Below, piece by piece: positions 1 through 5,574 of a DNA stretch of 6,402 bases. The DNA comes from Gammaproteobacteria bacterium (GTDB lineage: Bacteria; Pseudomonadota; Gammaproteobacteria; UBA12402): NCBI GenBank assembly GCA_028282395.1, contig JANQHY010000290.1, positions 1-6,402 on the forward strand, read 5' to 3'. Below the pieces are notes generated by a model. That model was not told where the DNA came from and searched no databases. It saw only the letters and a list, made by a program, of their open reading frames with translations. Positions within the stretch are counted from its first letter, which is position 1; every line of letters starts with the position of its first letter. The translations under genes were made by a program, and so were the position numbers.

Positions 1-245
1 AAATCTACTTGCTCCCAACGTAAAGTAACCGCCTCGCCTGCTCTCAAGGCATGGCGGAACATCATCAAGATCAAGGTTTCGTCACGGTTTCGATGGCGAC
101 CTTGTGACTTGGCAGCCTTCATCAAGCTAGCGATCTCATGAGCCACCAGATATTCACGGGTGCGTATTGCAACATTGGGTTGCTTTCGTGGTGGCTCAGT
201 GGCTAACTTTGCCGAAAATAATACTTGAGTGATGGTATTTTCCAT
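1..245 (-). CDS. Tyrosine recombinase/phage-type integrase, N-terminal part (runs off left edge)
   Basis: Site-specific recombinase of the phage-integrase (tyrosine recombinase) family, which cuts and rejoins DNA through a catalytic tyrosine. Only the first 81 residues are in the window. After a short basic leader, residues 28-81 match the start of the catalytic domain: RTREYLVAHEIASLMKAA, then an RHRNRDETLILMMFRHALR stretch containing the first catalytic arginine (R68 in HALRAGEAVTLRW). Because the catalytic domain begins near residue 30, this is a short integrase without the usual N-terminal core-binding domain, like the FimB/FimE-size recombinases often found on plasmids and islands. The ATG at 243-245 is preceded by GAGGG (253-257) seven bases upstream. 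The catalytic tyrosine cannot be checked here. In box I the common VSEL is AGEA, a mild deviation. It diverges from the serine resolvase at 730. Family assignment is firm; activity is unknown. Confidence 0.87.
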   Translation of the reverse strand, partial: MENTITQVLFSAKLATEPPRKQPNVAIRTREYLVAHEIASLMKAAKSQGRHRNRDETLILMMFRHALRAGEAVTLRWEQVD

Positions 246-282
246 GGCGAATCCCTCGATTTCTCGTGCCGACTTGATAAAA

Positions 283-312
283 CTTTACCGAAAATAGACA
301 TTTTCCGCAAAG
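283..312. repeat. Imperfect inverted repeat, candidate recombinase binding site
   Basis: CTTTACCGAAAAT (283-295) faces ATTTTCCGCAAAG (300-312) across a 4-base spacer; 11 of 13 positions pair. The left arm, with flanking bases, is also repeated in direct orientation inside the integrase gene: AACTTTGCCGAAAATA at 205-220 versus AACTTTACCGAAAATA at 281-296, 15 of 16 identical. The size (30 bp, two 13-bp half-sites) fits a dimer site for a recombinase or a dimeric repressor. On the minus strand the dyad also spans a possible weak promoter for the integrase, TTGCGG, 17 bases, TAAAGT, so it could be an autoregulatory operator. Function is inferred only. Confidence 0.5.
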
Positions 313-421
313 ATTTAGTCCTATCCATACATTAAGTAGGGATATCAGCAGCATTCTCATAAGACAAATTTTCGCCTAAAAACCCTTCTTTATATTTTTC
401 ATCAATTAGAAACAAGAAACC

Positions 422-507
422 GATTGTAACTGACCAGAGTTGAACCGAAAGTCATAACAATGCGTATTGCGCCTTTAGCAAAAAAGGGACTGTAACTAAC
501 CGGCGTT
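422..507. repeat. Pair of 20-bp imperfect direct repeats
   Basis: GATTGTAACTGACCAGAGTT at 422-441 recurs as GACTGTAACTAACCGGCGTT at 488-507, with 16 of 20 bases identical and a 66-bp period. Both copies share the core TGTAACTRACC. Direct repeats with a period near six helical turns could be protein-binding sites on one DNA face, such as accessory subsites of a resolvase res region, but there is no independent evidence for this. Confidence 0.4.
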
Positions 508-676
508 TCGCTGTAATTTACAAACCCAAAACCAATATTAGTTTTACAAGTTATACTATGCTTGATCAGTCTTAAAAAGGATCGTTTTCGAGATGCTTGC
601 GACTGACTCAAATTTACCCCTAGAATATCCCGATTTCTTGGTAATTAAAGCCGTCTTAAAATCAAAGTTATAGATC

Positions 677-705
677 TTGATTATTCTGACGAGTTACTTT
701 ACTAT
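677..705 (+). promoter_or_regulatory. Sigma-70-type promoter of the resolvase-Fic unit
   Basis: TTGATT (677-682) is followed after exactly 17 bases by TACTAT (700-705), close to the consensus -35 and -10 boxes at the optimal spacing. It lies about 25 bp before the resolvase ATG at 730, giving a short leader that contains a G-rich ribosome binding site (AGGGGG, about 720-725). It would drive the resolvase remnant and the overlapping Fic gene together. Prediction from sequence only. Confidence 0.6.
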
Positions 706-729
706 CACAAGGCAAAAATAGGGGGAATT

Positions 730-1326
730 ATGTTAATTGGGTATTGTCGAGTCTCAACCGCTGACCAATACATGCGAATGTAAGAAAATGCACTGAAAAG
801 TGCAGGGTGTAAAGAGGTCTATACCGATGTGGCCAGTGGGGTGAAGACTTCGCGTCCTGGATTGCAGAAAGCACTAGATCGTCTTAGACAAGGCGATACC
901 TTTGTTGTCTGGAAGCTGGATAGGCTAGGCCGGTCCGTCAGTCACTTAATTGAAACCATACAGGGGTTCAACCAACAGCAGATTGGCTTCAGAAGCCTTC
1001 AGGAGAATATCGACACAACCACTAGTGGCGGCAAGCTGATCTTCCACATGTTCAGTGCGCTGGCTGAGTTTGAGCGTGATCTTATCAAAGAGCGCACCGA
1101 AGCGGGCCTTAAAGCGGCTCGCAAAAGAGGACGCTTAGGTGGTAGACCACCACGTCTCAGACAGCAGGAAGTAGAGAAGTTAACCCGCTATTACAAGAAA
1201 GGCGATCTGCCTATTTCGGAACTATGCCGGATATTTGATATTAGTAAACCCACGTTGTATCGTTATCTTAAGGTAAGTCCTAATAGTACCAAGACGCAAT
1301 GGACAGGAGTTAATGATGAGCTTTAA
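730..1326 (+). pseudogene. Serine resolvase/DNA invertase gene interrupted by a stop at codon 18
   Basis: Resolvase/invertase-family serine recombinase (Tn3 resolvase/Pin type), which would cut DNA through a serine and rejoin it to resolve or invert segments. From the ATG at 730 the frame reads MLIGYCRVSTADQ with the catalytic serine at codon 9, then meets TAA at 781-783 (codon 18). Homologues usually have glutamine at this position, so one C-to-T change of CAA explains it. The same frame then stays open to 1326. Downstream are SGVKTSRPGL, the active-site segment WKLDRLGRS (R65, R68 on the 198-residue scale), the SALAEFERDLIKERT helix and a C-terminal helix-turn-helix with TLYRYLK. The GTG at 829 could restart translation (AGAGG 11 bases upstream), but that product would lack the catalytic serine. 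It overlaps the following Fic gene. Alternatives are stop-codon readthrough or a sequencing error. Family certain; loss of function likely. Confidence 0.9.
1305..1318 (+). promoter_or_regulatory. Fic ribosome binding site and choice between two adjacent ATG codons
   Basis: AGGAG at 1305-1309 lies 3 bases before the ATG at 1313 and 6 bases before the ATG at 1316. The second has the more normal spacing and is the likelier start, removing one methionine. The site is inside the last codons of the resolvase frame, so ribosomes finishing the resolvase could restart directly on Fic (translational coupling). Confidence 0.6.
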
Positions 1327-2380
1327 GCCGACATTTACAACGACTAAGAATATTACTAATGCGCTCACTAAGATTGAGCGAGCGCGCGGCTTTTTAGAGG
1401 CAGCGCAACTCTCTAGTGATTGGATAGCAATGATGCAAAAACGTGCTTTAGTTCAAGAAGCATATTCAACTACCCACATCGAAGGTACGCAGTTAACTTT
1501 AGAGCAGTCACAGCGGTTATTGGCTGGAGATAGTGTTCCAGAAGCAGGACAGGATGATAAAAAAGAATTGTTAAATTATCGTGATGCATTTGAGTTTGTG
1601 TCCGAGTATATGCACGAAGGTGGGCCTATTACTGAAGGCTTAATACGAGAAATACATAAACGATTGGTGCAAGGCGTAAGAGGAAATGCCGCTGCGCCGG
1701 GCGAGTACCGAAAAGTCCCCAATTATGTAGTACATTCATTAACCAAACAAGTGATTTACACGCCGCCACCTGCCAATGAAGTACCACGTTTAATGGCTGA
1801 ACTAGTTGACTGGATAAAGCAAAACGATGATTTAAACCCCGTCTTATTGTCTGGATTGGCCCAATTTCAGCTGGTTCATATTCATCCGTTTTTAGATGGT
1901 AATGGCCGAAGTGCCCGATTATTATCAACTCTTTGTTTATATCAGGCTGGATATGACTTTAAGCGTTTATTTACCATTAGTGAATATTATGACCGTAATC
2001 GTGAACAGTATTACGAAGCCATTCAGTCAGTAAGGGATAACGATATGGAAATGACAAGATGGCTAGAGTATTATGCCATTGGTCTCGCAACTCAAATGCA
2101 AGAAGTGAAGATAAAAGGAGAGGGTGCAATTAAACAAGATCTTGTCCTTTCTGCTGCTAGGGATAGACAAGGTTTAAAAGATCGCCCTTTATCAATACTG
2201 CGGTACTTGCTAACCATGAAGAAAGCAACGGTCGCAGAGTGTGAAGCGGCATTGTCTATTAATCGGCGCACATTGCAGCGTGACTTAAAGTCATTAGTGG
2301 AAAAGGGGTTGGTGAAAGAGGTGGCATCCTCACCTACCGATCCCGCAAAGTATTATGAGCCTAGCTATGACAAGCTATGA
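1313..2380 (+). CDS. Fic family protein with C-terminal winged helix, class II self-inhibited
   Basis: Fic-domain enzyme; most members transfer AMP from ATP onto a hydroxyl side chain of a target protein (AMPylation) and can act as toxins or regulators. The catalytic motif is intact at residues 191-202, [12 protein letters not shown], with the base H191, the phosphate-binding GNGR and the final arginine. An N-terminal inhibitory motif of the (S/T)xxxE(G/N) type is visible at T53-G58 (TTHIEG), placing it among class II Fic proteins, whose own helix blocks ATP binding; no separate antitoxin is then needed. Residues about 15-95 resemble the Fic/DOC N-terminal domain, and KQVIYTPPP near 145-153 fits the target-positioning flap. 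Residues about 293-345 form a winged helix-turn-helix ([20 protein letters not shown]), suggesting DNA binding, perhaps autoregulation. The 355-residue length is normal. The gene overlaps the resolvase remnant by 14 bp. The target protein cannot be told from sequence. Confidence 0.95.
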   Translation: MMSFKPTFTTTKNITNALTKIERARGFLEAAQLSSDWIAMMQKRALVQEAYSTTHIEGTQLTLEQSQRLLAGDSVPEAGQDDKKELLNYRDAFEFVSEYMHEGGPITEGLIREIHKRLVQGVRGNAAAPGEYRKVPNYVVHSLTKQVIYTPPPANEVPRLMAELVDWIKQNDDLNPVLLSGLAQFQLVHIHPFLDGNGRSARLLSTLCLYQAGYDFKRLFTISEYYDRNREQYYEAIQSVRDNDMEMTRWLEYYAIGLATQMQEVKIKGEGAIKQDLVLSAARDRQGLKDRPLSILRYLLTMKKATVAECEAALSINRRTLQRDLKSLVEKGLVKEVASSPTDPAKYYEPSYDKL

Positions 2381-2405
2381 CAACCACTATGACAAGCTAT
2401 GACAA
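2364..2405 (+). repeat. Tandem CTATGACAA repeat spanning the Fic stop codon
   Basis: CTATGACAA occurs four times (2365, 2375, 2387, 2397). Put another way, the 19-mer CTATGACAAGCTATGACAA is present twice (2365-2383 and 2387-2405), separated by CCA. The Fic TGA (2378-2380) lies in the first 19-mer. The period of 22 bp shifts frame, so gain or loss of units would change the Fic C-terminus or the spacing to the next remnant. It looks like a slippage or small-duplication product at the junction between the Fic gene and the truncated antitoxin remnant. Confidence 0.8.
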
Positions 2406-2576
2406 ATTGCCGCTGCAAAGATTTCAGGCGTTAGCCAACCGAAAACATCGGTAATAACTAGTTGAAATGTAGATAAATTATTAATTGAATCGCCACTAAC
2501 ATTATTAACAAAATTTAACCAAGATATAGAGATTGTTGTGAAAAGCAAAAGAGGGAGTATTAGCAAGGCCATTTAA
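2403..2576 (+). pseudogene. Remnant of an XRE/HigA-type antitoxin, truncated and with an internal stop
   Basis: Read in the frame of CAA at 2403, the translation is QIAAAKISGVSQPKTSVITS, then TGA (2463-2465), then NVDKLLIESPLTLLTKF and NQDIEIVVKSKRGSISKAI to TAA at 2574-2576. This follows the pattern of small helix-turn-helix antitoxins whose core reads AAxxLGVSQPxxSxLxxGK, followed by a leucine-rich helix and a LGxDVEIVVKPK-like end. The TGA falls where these proteins usually have glycine, so GGA to TGA is a one-base explanation. The N-terminal third is missing; the frame opens into the CTATGACAA repeat and has no good start. No RelE/HigB-like toxin gene is adjacent. I recognise the family from the motif only. 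The short length makes this moderate, but both halves stay in one frame, which supports a former gene. Confidence 0.65.
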
Positions 2577-2701
2577 GTGTTGCTTGAAATAAATTTATAA
2601 CAATATTCACACATGACATGAGACGGATCATCGTCATTCAAGATATGGAAGTTTTCTTCAGGAAGATATGTTCCACAATGACAACAGCGACAGAGCGTCA
2701 T
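2573..2701 (-). CDS. Very small cysteine-rich protein, zinc-ribbon-like (42 aa)
   Basis: Reading from the ATG at 2699-2701 gives a 42-residue product beginning MTLCRCCHCGTYLPEENF, with MCEYCYKF near residues 30-37. The two CxxC knuckles, CCHC (C6/C7 and C9) and CEYC (C31 and C34), separated by about 22 residues, have the spacing of a small zinc ribbon. The segment LPEENF with NDDDPSH between the knuckles resembles short bacterial zinc-finger proteins of unknown role. No clear ribosome binding site precedes the ATG. The frame is also open a further 13 codons upstream (CWFYLENH just before the ATG) without another usual start, so the gene may be 5'-truncated. Its stop overlaps the end of the convergent antitoxin remnant. 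It could be a chance ORF, but two paired cysteine knuckles in so short a frame argue against that. Confidence 0.5.
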   Translation of the reverse strand: MTLCRCCHCGTYLPEENFHILNDDDPSHVMCEYCYKFISSNT

Positions 2702-2798
2702 ATGATTTTCTAGATAAAACCAACATATAGTTTTATTCTTTTATGGATAGTTTTAAAACTAGGTCGTAGTATTTTGAAATAAACCTTTTATAAAAAGA

Positions 2799-3341
2799 TT
2801 AGTCCCAGAAGAATACTCCCTTAAAATAATCAAGTGGAAATATGATATTGTACAATTTCTCTGTTATGATATCTGTGGCAGGTAGTGTAAATTTATCACC
2901 ATCATCTACATTAGTAAAAATAACACCCGTCTGAAGATGAATCACGCACTCAGATGCATCCTGATTACACGAGACTTGCTGTTTCATTTCCGCAGGAACA
3001 GGAGTGATCGGGAATGGATAATAAACATGTAGTTGAGGTGCATTGTTTTCAATATCTCTTATAGAATCCGAAAAAACTTTCCAGCTTCCTGTCACAATGA
3101 GCTCAAGTAAAACTTCATCGCCAGGAATGACAAAATAGCGTTGGTTAGAGGAGAGTGCTGATGCTCTTAATTGATAGGTAGTCAAAGGTAAAGAACAAGT
3201 GTAAGAGTAATCAATCTCCGATTGCGTTGAATTGGTAATCTTAGAACTACAGGCGCCATCTAAACGCAAACCATCAAAATTTCCAGCATAGGCGATAATA
3301 GGTAAGAAACATTGGATTAATAAACAAAACTTCTTAAGCAT
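2799..3341 (-). CDS. Secreted or periplasmic protein of unknown function, four cysteines
   Basis: I do not recognise a family. The 180-residue product starts with a typical Sec signal peptide: MLKK, then a hydrophobic stretch FCLLIQCFLPII, and an AYA|GN cleavage site after residue 19. The mature part of about 161 residues has no further membrane segment, four cysteines (C31, C49, C125, C132) that could make two disulfide bonds, and many alternating hydrophobic/polar runs (VLLELIVTGSW, CVIHLQTGVIF) suggesting a beta-rich fold. These traits fit export to the periplasm or outside. There is no lipobox, because no cysteine sits at the cleavage site. GAGGGAG just before the ATG (about 3346-3352) is a good ribosome binding site. 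It is a single-gene unit between the accessory segment and the dehydrogenase gene, 208 bp from the latter on the same strand. Confidence 0.8.
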   Translation of the reverse strand: MLKKFCLLIQCFLPIIAYAGNFDGLRLDGACSSKITNSTQSEIDYSYTCSLPLTTYQLRASALSSNQRYFVIPGDEVLLELIVTGSWKVFSDSIRDIENNAPQLHVYYPFPITPVPAEMKQQVSCNQDASECVIHLQTGVIFTNVDDGDKFTLPATDIITEKLYNIIFPLDYFKGVFFWD

Positions 3342-3390
3342 AAAACTCCCTCGATCATATAAACTTTTTTATCAATAGTGCTCTAATTAG

Positions 3391-3415
3391 GACGCACTAC
3401 AATGCGTTATTTTTT
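3391..3415 (+). terminator. Weak hairpin with T-run, possible terminator on the plus strand
   Basis: GACGCA (3391-3396) can pair with TGCGTT (3403-3408) around the loop CTACAA, followed by TATTTTTT. On the plus strand this has the shape of a small intrinsic terminator that would stop transcription coming from the left accessory genes. The stem is only 6 bp with one G-T pair, and no plus-strand gene ends nearby. It also sits upstream of the secreted-protein gene on the other strand, where it might instead be part of a promoter or leader. Confidence 0.3.
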
Positions 3416-3488
3416 AAAATACCATAGTATATTTTATAATTGTTTCATTCAGGAACGACTTGCTTCCGCGTGCAAGGCTTTTAGATTA

Positions 3489-3514
3489 CCCGTGATAATC
3501 AGATCTATCACAGG
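3489..3514 (-). terminator. Hairpin downstream of the dehydrogenase gene
   Basis: Read on the minus strand, CCTGTGATA and TATCACGGG form a 9-bp stem (one U-G wobble) around an 8-base loop, starting about 36 bases after the dehydrogenase stop. The wobble pairs only in the minus-strand RNA; the plus strand has a C-A mismatch there, so the stem favours the dehydrogenase transcript. There is no T-run after it, so it is not a standard intrinsic terminator. It may protect the mRNA end or be a protein-binding dyad. Confidence 0.35.
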
Positions 3515-3549
3515 CTACTAATTGCTATTCATCAGATGTTAAGTAAAAA

Positions 3550-4554
3550 CTATAGATCATTAACTAATACCACTTTCCCAATAGCTTTGCCTTGTTCTGC
3601 ATAATAGTGTGCTTCGCCAATCCGTGTAAAAGGGAAGATCTCTTTGTCAATAAGTGGTTTCATTTCTCCTGCATCAATGAATGTAGCAATCTCTTTTAAT
3701 ATATGACCTTGTTGATCACATCCCTGATTGTGTAGCATTGGGTTTAACATTAAAACAAAATGTAAACTACCCCCTTTTAAGTAGAGTGGTGACAGATCAA
3801 TCTCTCCTTGTACCCAAGGTGTTACCAGGTGGCCATTGATTGCTACGGCGCGCATTGATTGATTTAGATTGTCGCCGCCGGTGCTATCATAGACGACGTC
3901 AAAATAGTTTTCATCTCTCTGCTGTTTAATATAGTCAGAGGCATTCGTTTCCTTATAATTAAAAACCTGGTCAGCGCCAAGTTCATAACACAACGCCATT
4001 TTTTCTTCGCTGCCTGCTGTGGTAACAACTTTGCTGCCTAGCGCTTTAGCTAACTGCACAGCCATATGGCCGACTCCACCCGTTCCGCCATAAACTAAAA
4101 CTGATTGGCCCTTTTTTAATTGTGCGTGGTTAACCAAGCCTTCCCAGGCGGTAATAGCAACTAATGGTAGTGCTGCAGCCTTTTGTAGCGAGAGCGATTT
4201 CGGTTTATGTGCAAGCAAACTGGCTTCGGCTAACATGGTTTGTGCTATTGCTCCGGAACGACCAATGATGCCGCCGGCGCAACCATATACTTCATCACCA
4301 ACTTTAAATTGTGTCACTCCTTCACCAACAGCAGTAATGGTTCCAGCGACATCACCATGTAGAACAACTGGTAAGTTGGGATTGAGTCCACTTAACATGC
4401 CAGAGCGTATTTTGTAATCAAGGGGATTAACGCTGCTAGCAGCGACATTAATTAATACATGGCCGGGAATAACTTGCGGTTCTGCCAGCTCCATCTCCTC
4501 AAATACCCCAGGTGCCAGTGCCTCACCATATTGCTTAAGTACCATTGCCTTCAT
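3550..4554 (-). CDS. Zinc-free medium-chain dehydrogenase/reductase, quinone-reductase-like
   Basis: Cytosolic oxidoreductase of the medium-chain dehydrogenase superfamily, probably NAD(P)H-dependent reduction of a quinone or an activated enone; the true substrate is unknown. Residues about 25-110 form the GroES-like alcohol-dehydrogenase N-terminal domain, with SVNPLDYKIRSG (41-52) and HGDVAGTITAVGEGV followed by KVGDEVYG (to residue 91). Residues about 150-290 form the Rossmann cofactor domain with the glycine-rich motif VLVYGGTGGVG (152-162) and an ELGADQVFNY segment. The cysteine/histidine ligands for catalytic zinc and the four-cysteine structural-zinc loop are absent, which separates it from true alcohol dehydrogenases. 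At 334 residues it is full length. AGGAG six bases before the ATG supports the start. It lies 103 bp downstream of rpoH on the same strand. I see no clear promoter in the gap, so it may be read alone or as an extension of the rpoH transcript. Confidence 0.9.
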   Translation of the reverse strand: MKAMVLKQYGEALAPGVFEEMELAEPQVIPGHVLINVAASSVNPLDYKIRSGMLSGLNPNLPVVLHGDVAGTITAVGEGVTQFKVGDEVYGCAGGIIGRSGAIAQTMLAEASLLAHKPKSLSLQKAAALPLVAITAWEGLVNHAQLKKGQSVLVYGGTGGVGHMAVQLAKALGSKVVTTAGSEEKMALCYELGADQVFNYKETNASDYIKQQRDENYFDVVYDSTGGDNLNQSMRAVAINGHLVTPWVQGEIDLSPLYLKGGSLHFVLMLNPMLHNQGCDQQGHILKEIATFIDAGEMKPLIDKEIFPFTRIGEAHYYAEQGKAIGKVVLVNDL

Positions 4555-4657
4555 CTGCTTCTCCTGTCCTTTATCGTAAGATTACTACTGACATTAAGAT
4601 AGCATACAAGTGGTATGGACAGAAGTTGTGTGAACCTAATGGCGCGGGCGTATTGGT

Positions 4658-5530
4658 TTATAGCGTTTCCAATTGGTCGCGTAAGCTTAATATTGCCTGC
4701 TGCTCAAGTTGGCGTATCCGTTCAGCAGAGACACCATATTGGTCGGCCAATTGATGTAGCGTACTTTTTTTATCGCTAAGCCAACGTTGGTTGAGGATAT
4801 CGCGACTGCGCTCGTCAAGTTTATCAAGTGCTGCAGCGAGTCTTGCCTGATTGCCATTGGCGTGGTGGTCTTGCTCCAACAGATGGTCGGGGCGCATGCT
4901 ATTATCGCCAAGATAGGCTGCAGGAGCAGAAACTATTGGATTGCCATCGCTGTCATCACGCTCATCATTGAGTGGATCGAAGGCAATATCCATGCTATTG
5001 AGGCGCTGTTCCATGGTAACGACATCGCTTGGTTTAATATTAAGTGTTGCAGCGACATCATTAATCTCCTCTTCTTTAAACCATCCCAAGCGTTTTTTCA
5101 TGCTGCGTAGGTTAAAGAACAGTTTGCGTTGCGCTTTGGTTGTAGCAACTTTTACAATACGCCAGTTGCGTAGAATAAACTCGTGTATTTCAGCTTTGAT
5201 CCAGTGTACAGCAAATGAGACTAGACGGACGCCCATACTCGGATCAAAGCGTTTGACCGCTTTCATAAGGCCAATATTACCTTCCTGAACCAGGTCGCCC
5301 TGATTGAGGCCGTAGCCATTATAATTTCTGGCAATTTTAATCACAAACCGTAGGTGTGCCATAACCAGCTTCTTAGCTGCTTGAAGATCGCCTTTTTCTT
5401 GGTAGTTAACAGCAAGCGCGTGCTCCTCTTCTGCTGAGAGTACGGGCACCTGATTAGCCCAATGAATGTAGGCTTCGAGGTTACCTAATGGCGATGTTGT
5501 GTCAAGCACATTTAATGCTTTGCTGTTCAT
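4658..5530 (-). CDS. rpoH: RNA polymerase heat-shock sigma factor RpoH (sigma-32)
   Basis: Alternative sigma factor that directs RNA polymerase to heat-shock promoters for chaperones and proteases. The 290-residue length is normal for the family. Region 2 is at about 55-125, with the core-binding DLVQEGNIGLMKAVKRFD (79-96) and the -10-recognition helix HWIKAEIHEFILRNWRIVKV (109-128). The RpoH box QRKLFFNLR (134-142), which marks sigma-32 and takes part in its control by chaperones and core binding, is perfect. Region 4 is at about 226-288, with the -35-recognition helix-turn-helix TLHQLADQYGVSAERIRQLE (257-276). AGGTGGGG before the ATG supports the start. It follows rsmI by 95 bp and has its own promoter in that gap. 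In many gammaproteobacteria rpoH instead follows ftsYEX, so this neighbourhood is unusual. Confidence 0.97.
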   Translation of the reverse strand: MNSKALNVLDTTSPLGNLEAYIHWANQVPVLSAEEEHALAVNYQEKGDLQAAKKLVMAHLRFVIKIARNYNGYGLNQGDLVQEGNIGLMKAVKRFDPSMGVRLVSFAVHWIKAEIHEFILRNWRIVKVATTKAQRKLFFNLRSMKKRLGWFKEEEINDVAATLNIKPSDVVTMEQRLNSMDIAFDPLNDERDDSDGNPIVSAPAAYLGDNSMRPDHLLEQDHHANGNQARLAAALDKLDERSRDILNQRWLSDKKSTLHQLADQYGVSAERIRQLEQQAILSLRDQLETL

Positions 5531-5532
5531 GG

Positions 5533-5547
5533 TTAGTCCCCACCTAA
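5533..5547 (-). promoter_or_regulatory. rpoH ribosome binding site within a small possible hairpin
   Basis: In the mRNA sense the leader reads TTAGGTGGGGACTAA just before ACC-ATG. TTAG can pair with CTAA, leaving the G-rich ribosome binding site mainly in the 7-base loop. rpoH mRNA in Escherichia coli is controlled by a heat-melting structure, so a temperature-sensitive leader is conceivable. This 4-bp stem alone is weak, however, and any real thermometer would need pairing with the coding region, which I could not fold. Confidence 0.25.
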
Positions 5548-5574
5548 AAGTAATGAATGTCTTACAGAGATGTA

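Larger units (their letters stand above)
246..729. other. Gene-free interval between two divergent recombinase genes
   Basis: I see no convincing gene in these 484 bases. The interval holds the upstream region of the tyrosine recombinase at its left end, a 13-bp imperfect inverted repeat at 283-312, a pair of 20-bp imperfect direct repeats at 422-441 and 488-507, a near-palindrome TGTAATTTACA at about 513-523, and the resolvase promoter at 677-705. Divergent recombinase intergenic regions commonly contain the recombination or resolution site and autoregulatory operators. That role is inferred here, not shown. The only sizeable ORF (402-611, minus) starts with TTG, has no recognisable family and overlaps the direct repeats, so I do not annotate it. 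Confidence 0.7.

Noticed and set aside
402..611. 69-codon minus-strand ORF between the two recombinases
   Set aside because: TTG start, no recognisable motif, and it overlaps the 20-bp direct repeats that explain its internal similarity. An AGGGG before the TTG is the only support.
829..1326. A separate 165-residue recombinase starting at GTG 829
   Set aside because: The same frame continues upstream through the stop to the true N-terminus with the catalytic serine, so this is the 3' part of one interrupted gene, not an independent enzyme.
1629..1928. Minus-strand ORF of 99 codons inside the Fic gene
   Set aside because: It is antisense to the conserved Fic domain, and its sequence has no family traits.
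2364..2405. CRISPR-like tandem repeats
   Set aside because: Units of 9-10 bp with almost no spacer; this is a simple tandem duplication, not an array.
2387..2572. Minus-strand ORF of 61 codons
   Set aside because: It is antisense to the antitoxin remnant, whose codons carry the recognisable motif.
3491..3513. CRP-like site TGTGA/TCACA after the dehydrogenase gene
   Set aside because: The half-sites are separated by 12 bases between GTGA and TCAC instead of 6, and the site lies downstream of a gene, so a hairpin is the better reading.
4555..4657. Promoter or terminator between rpoH and the dehydrogenase
   Set aside because: Candidate -35/-10 pairs have poor spacing (19 or more bases) and there is no stem with a T-run, so nothing is annotated.
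4687..5288. Several ORFs overlapping rpoH in other frames
   Set aside because: All are shadows of the certain rpoH reading frame.
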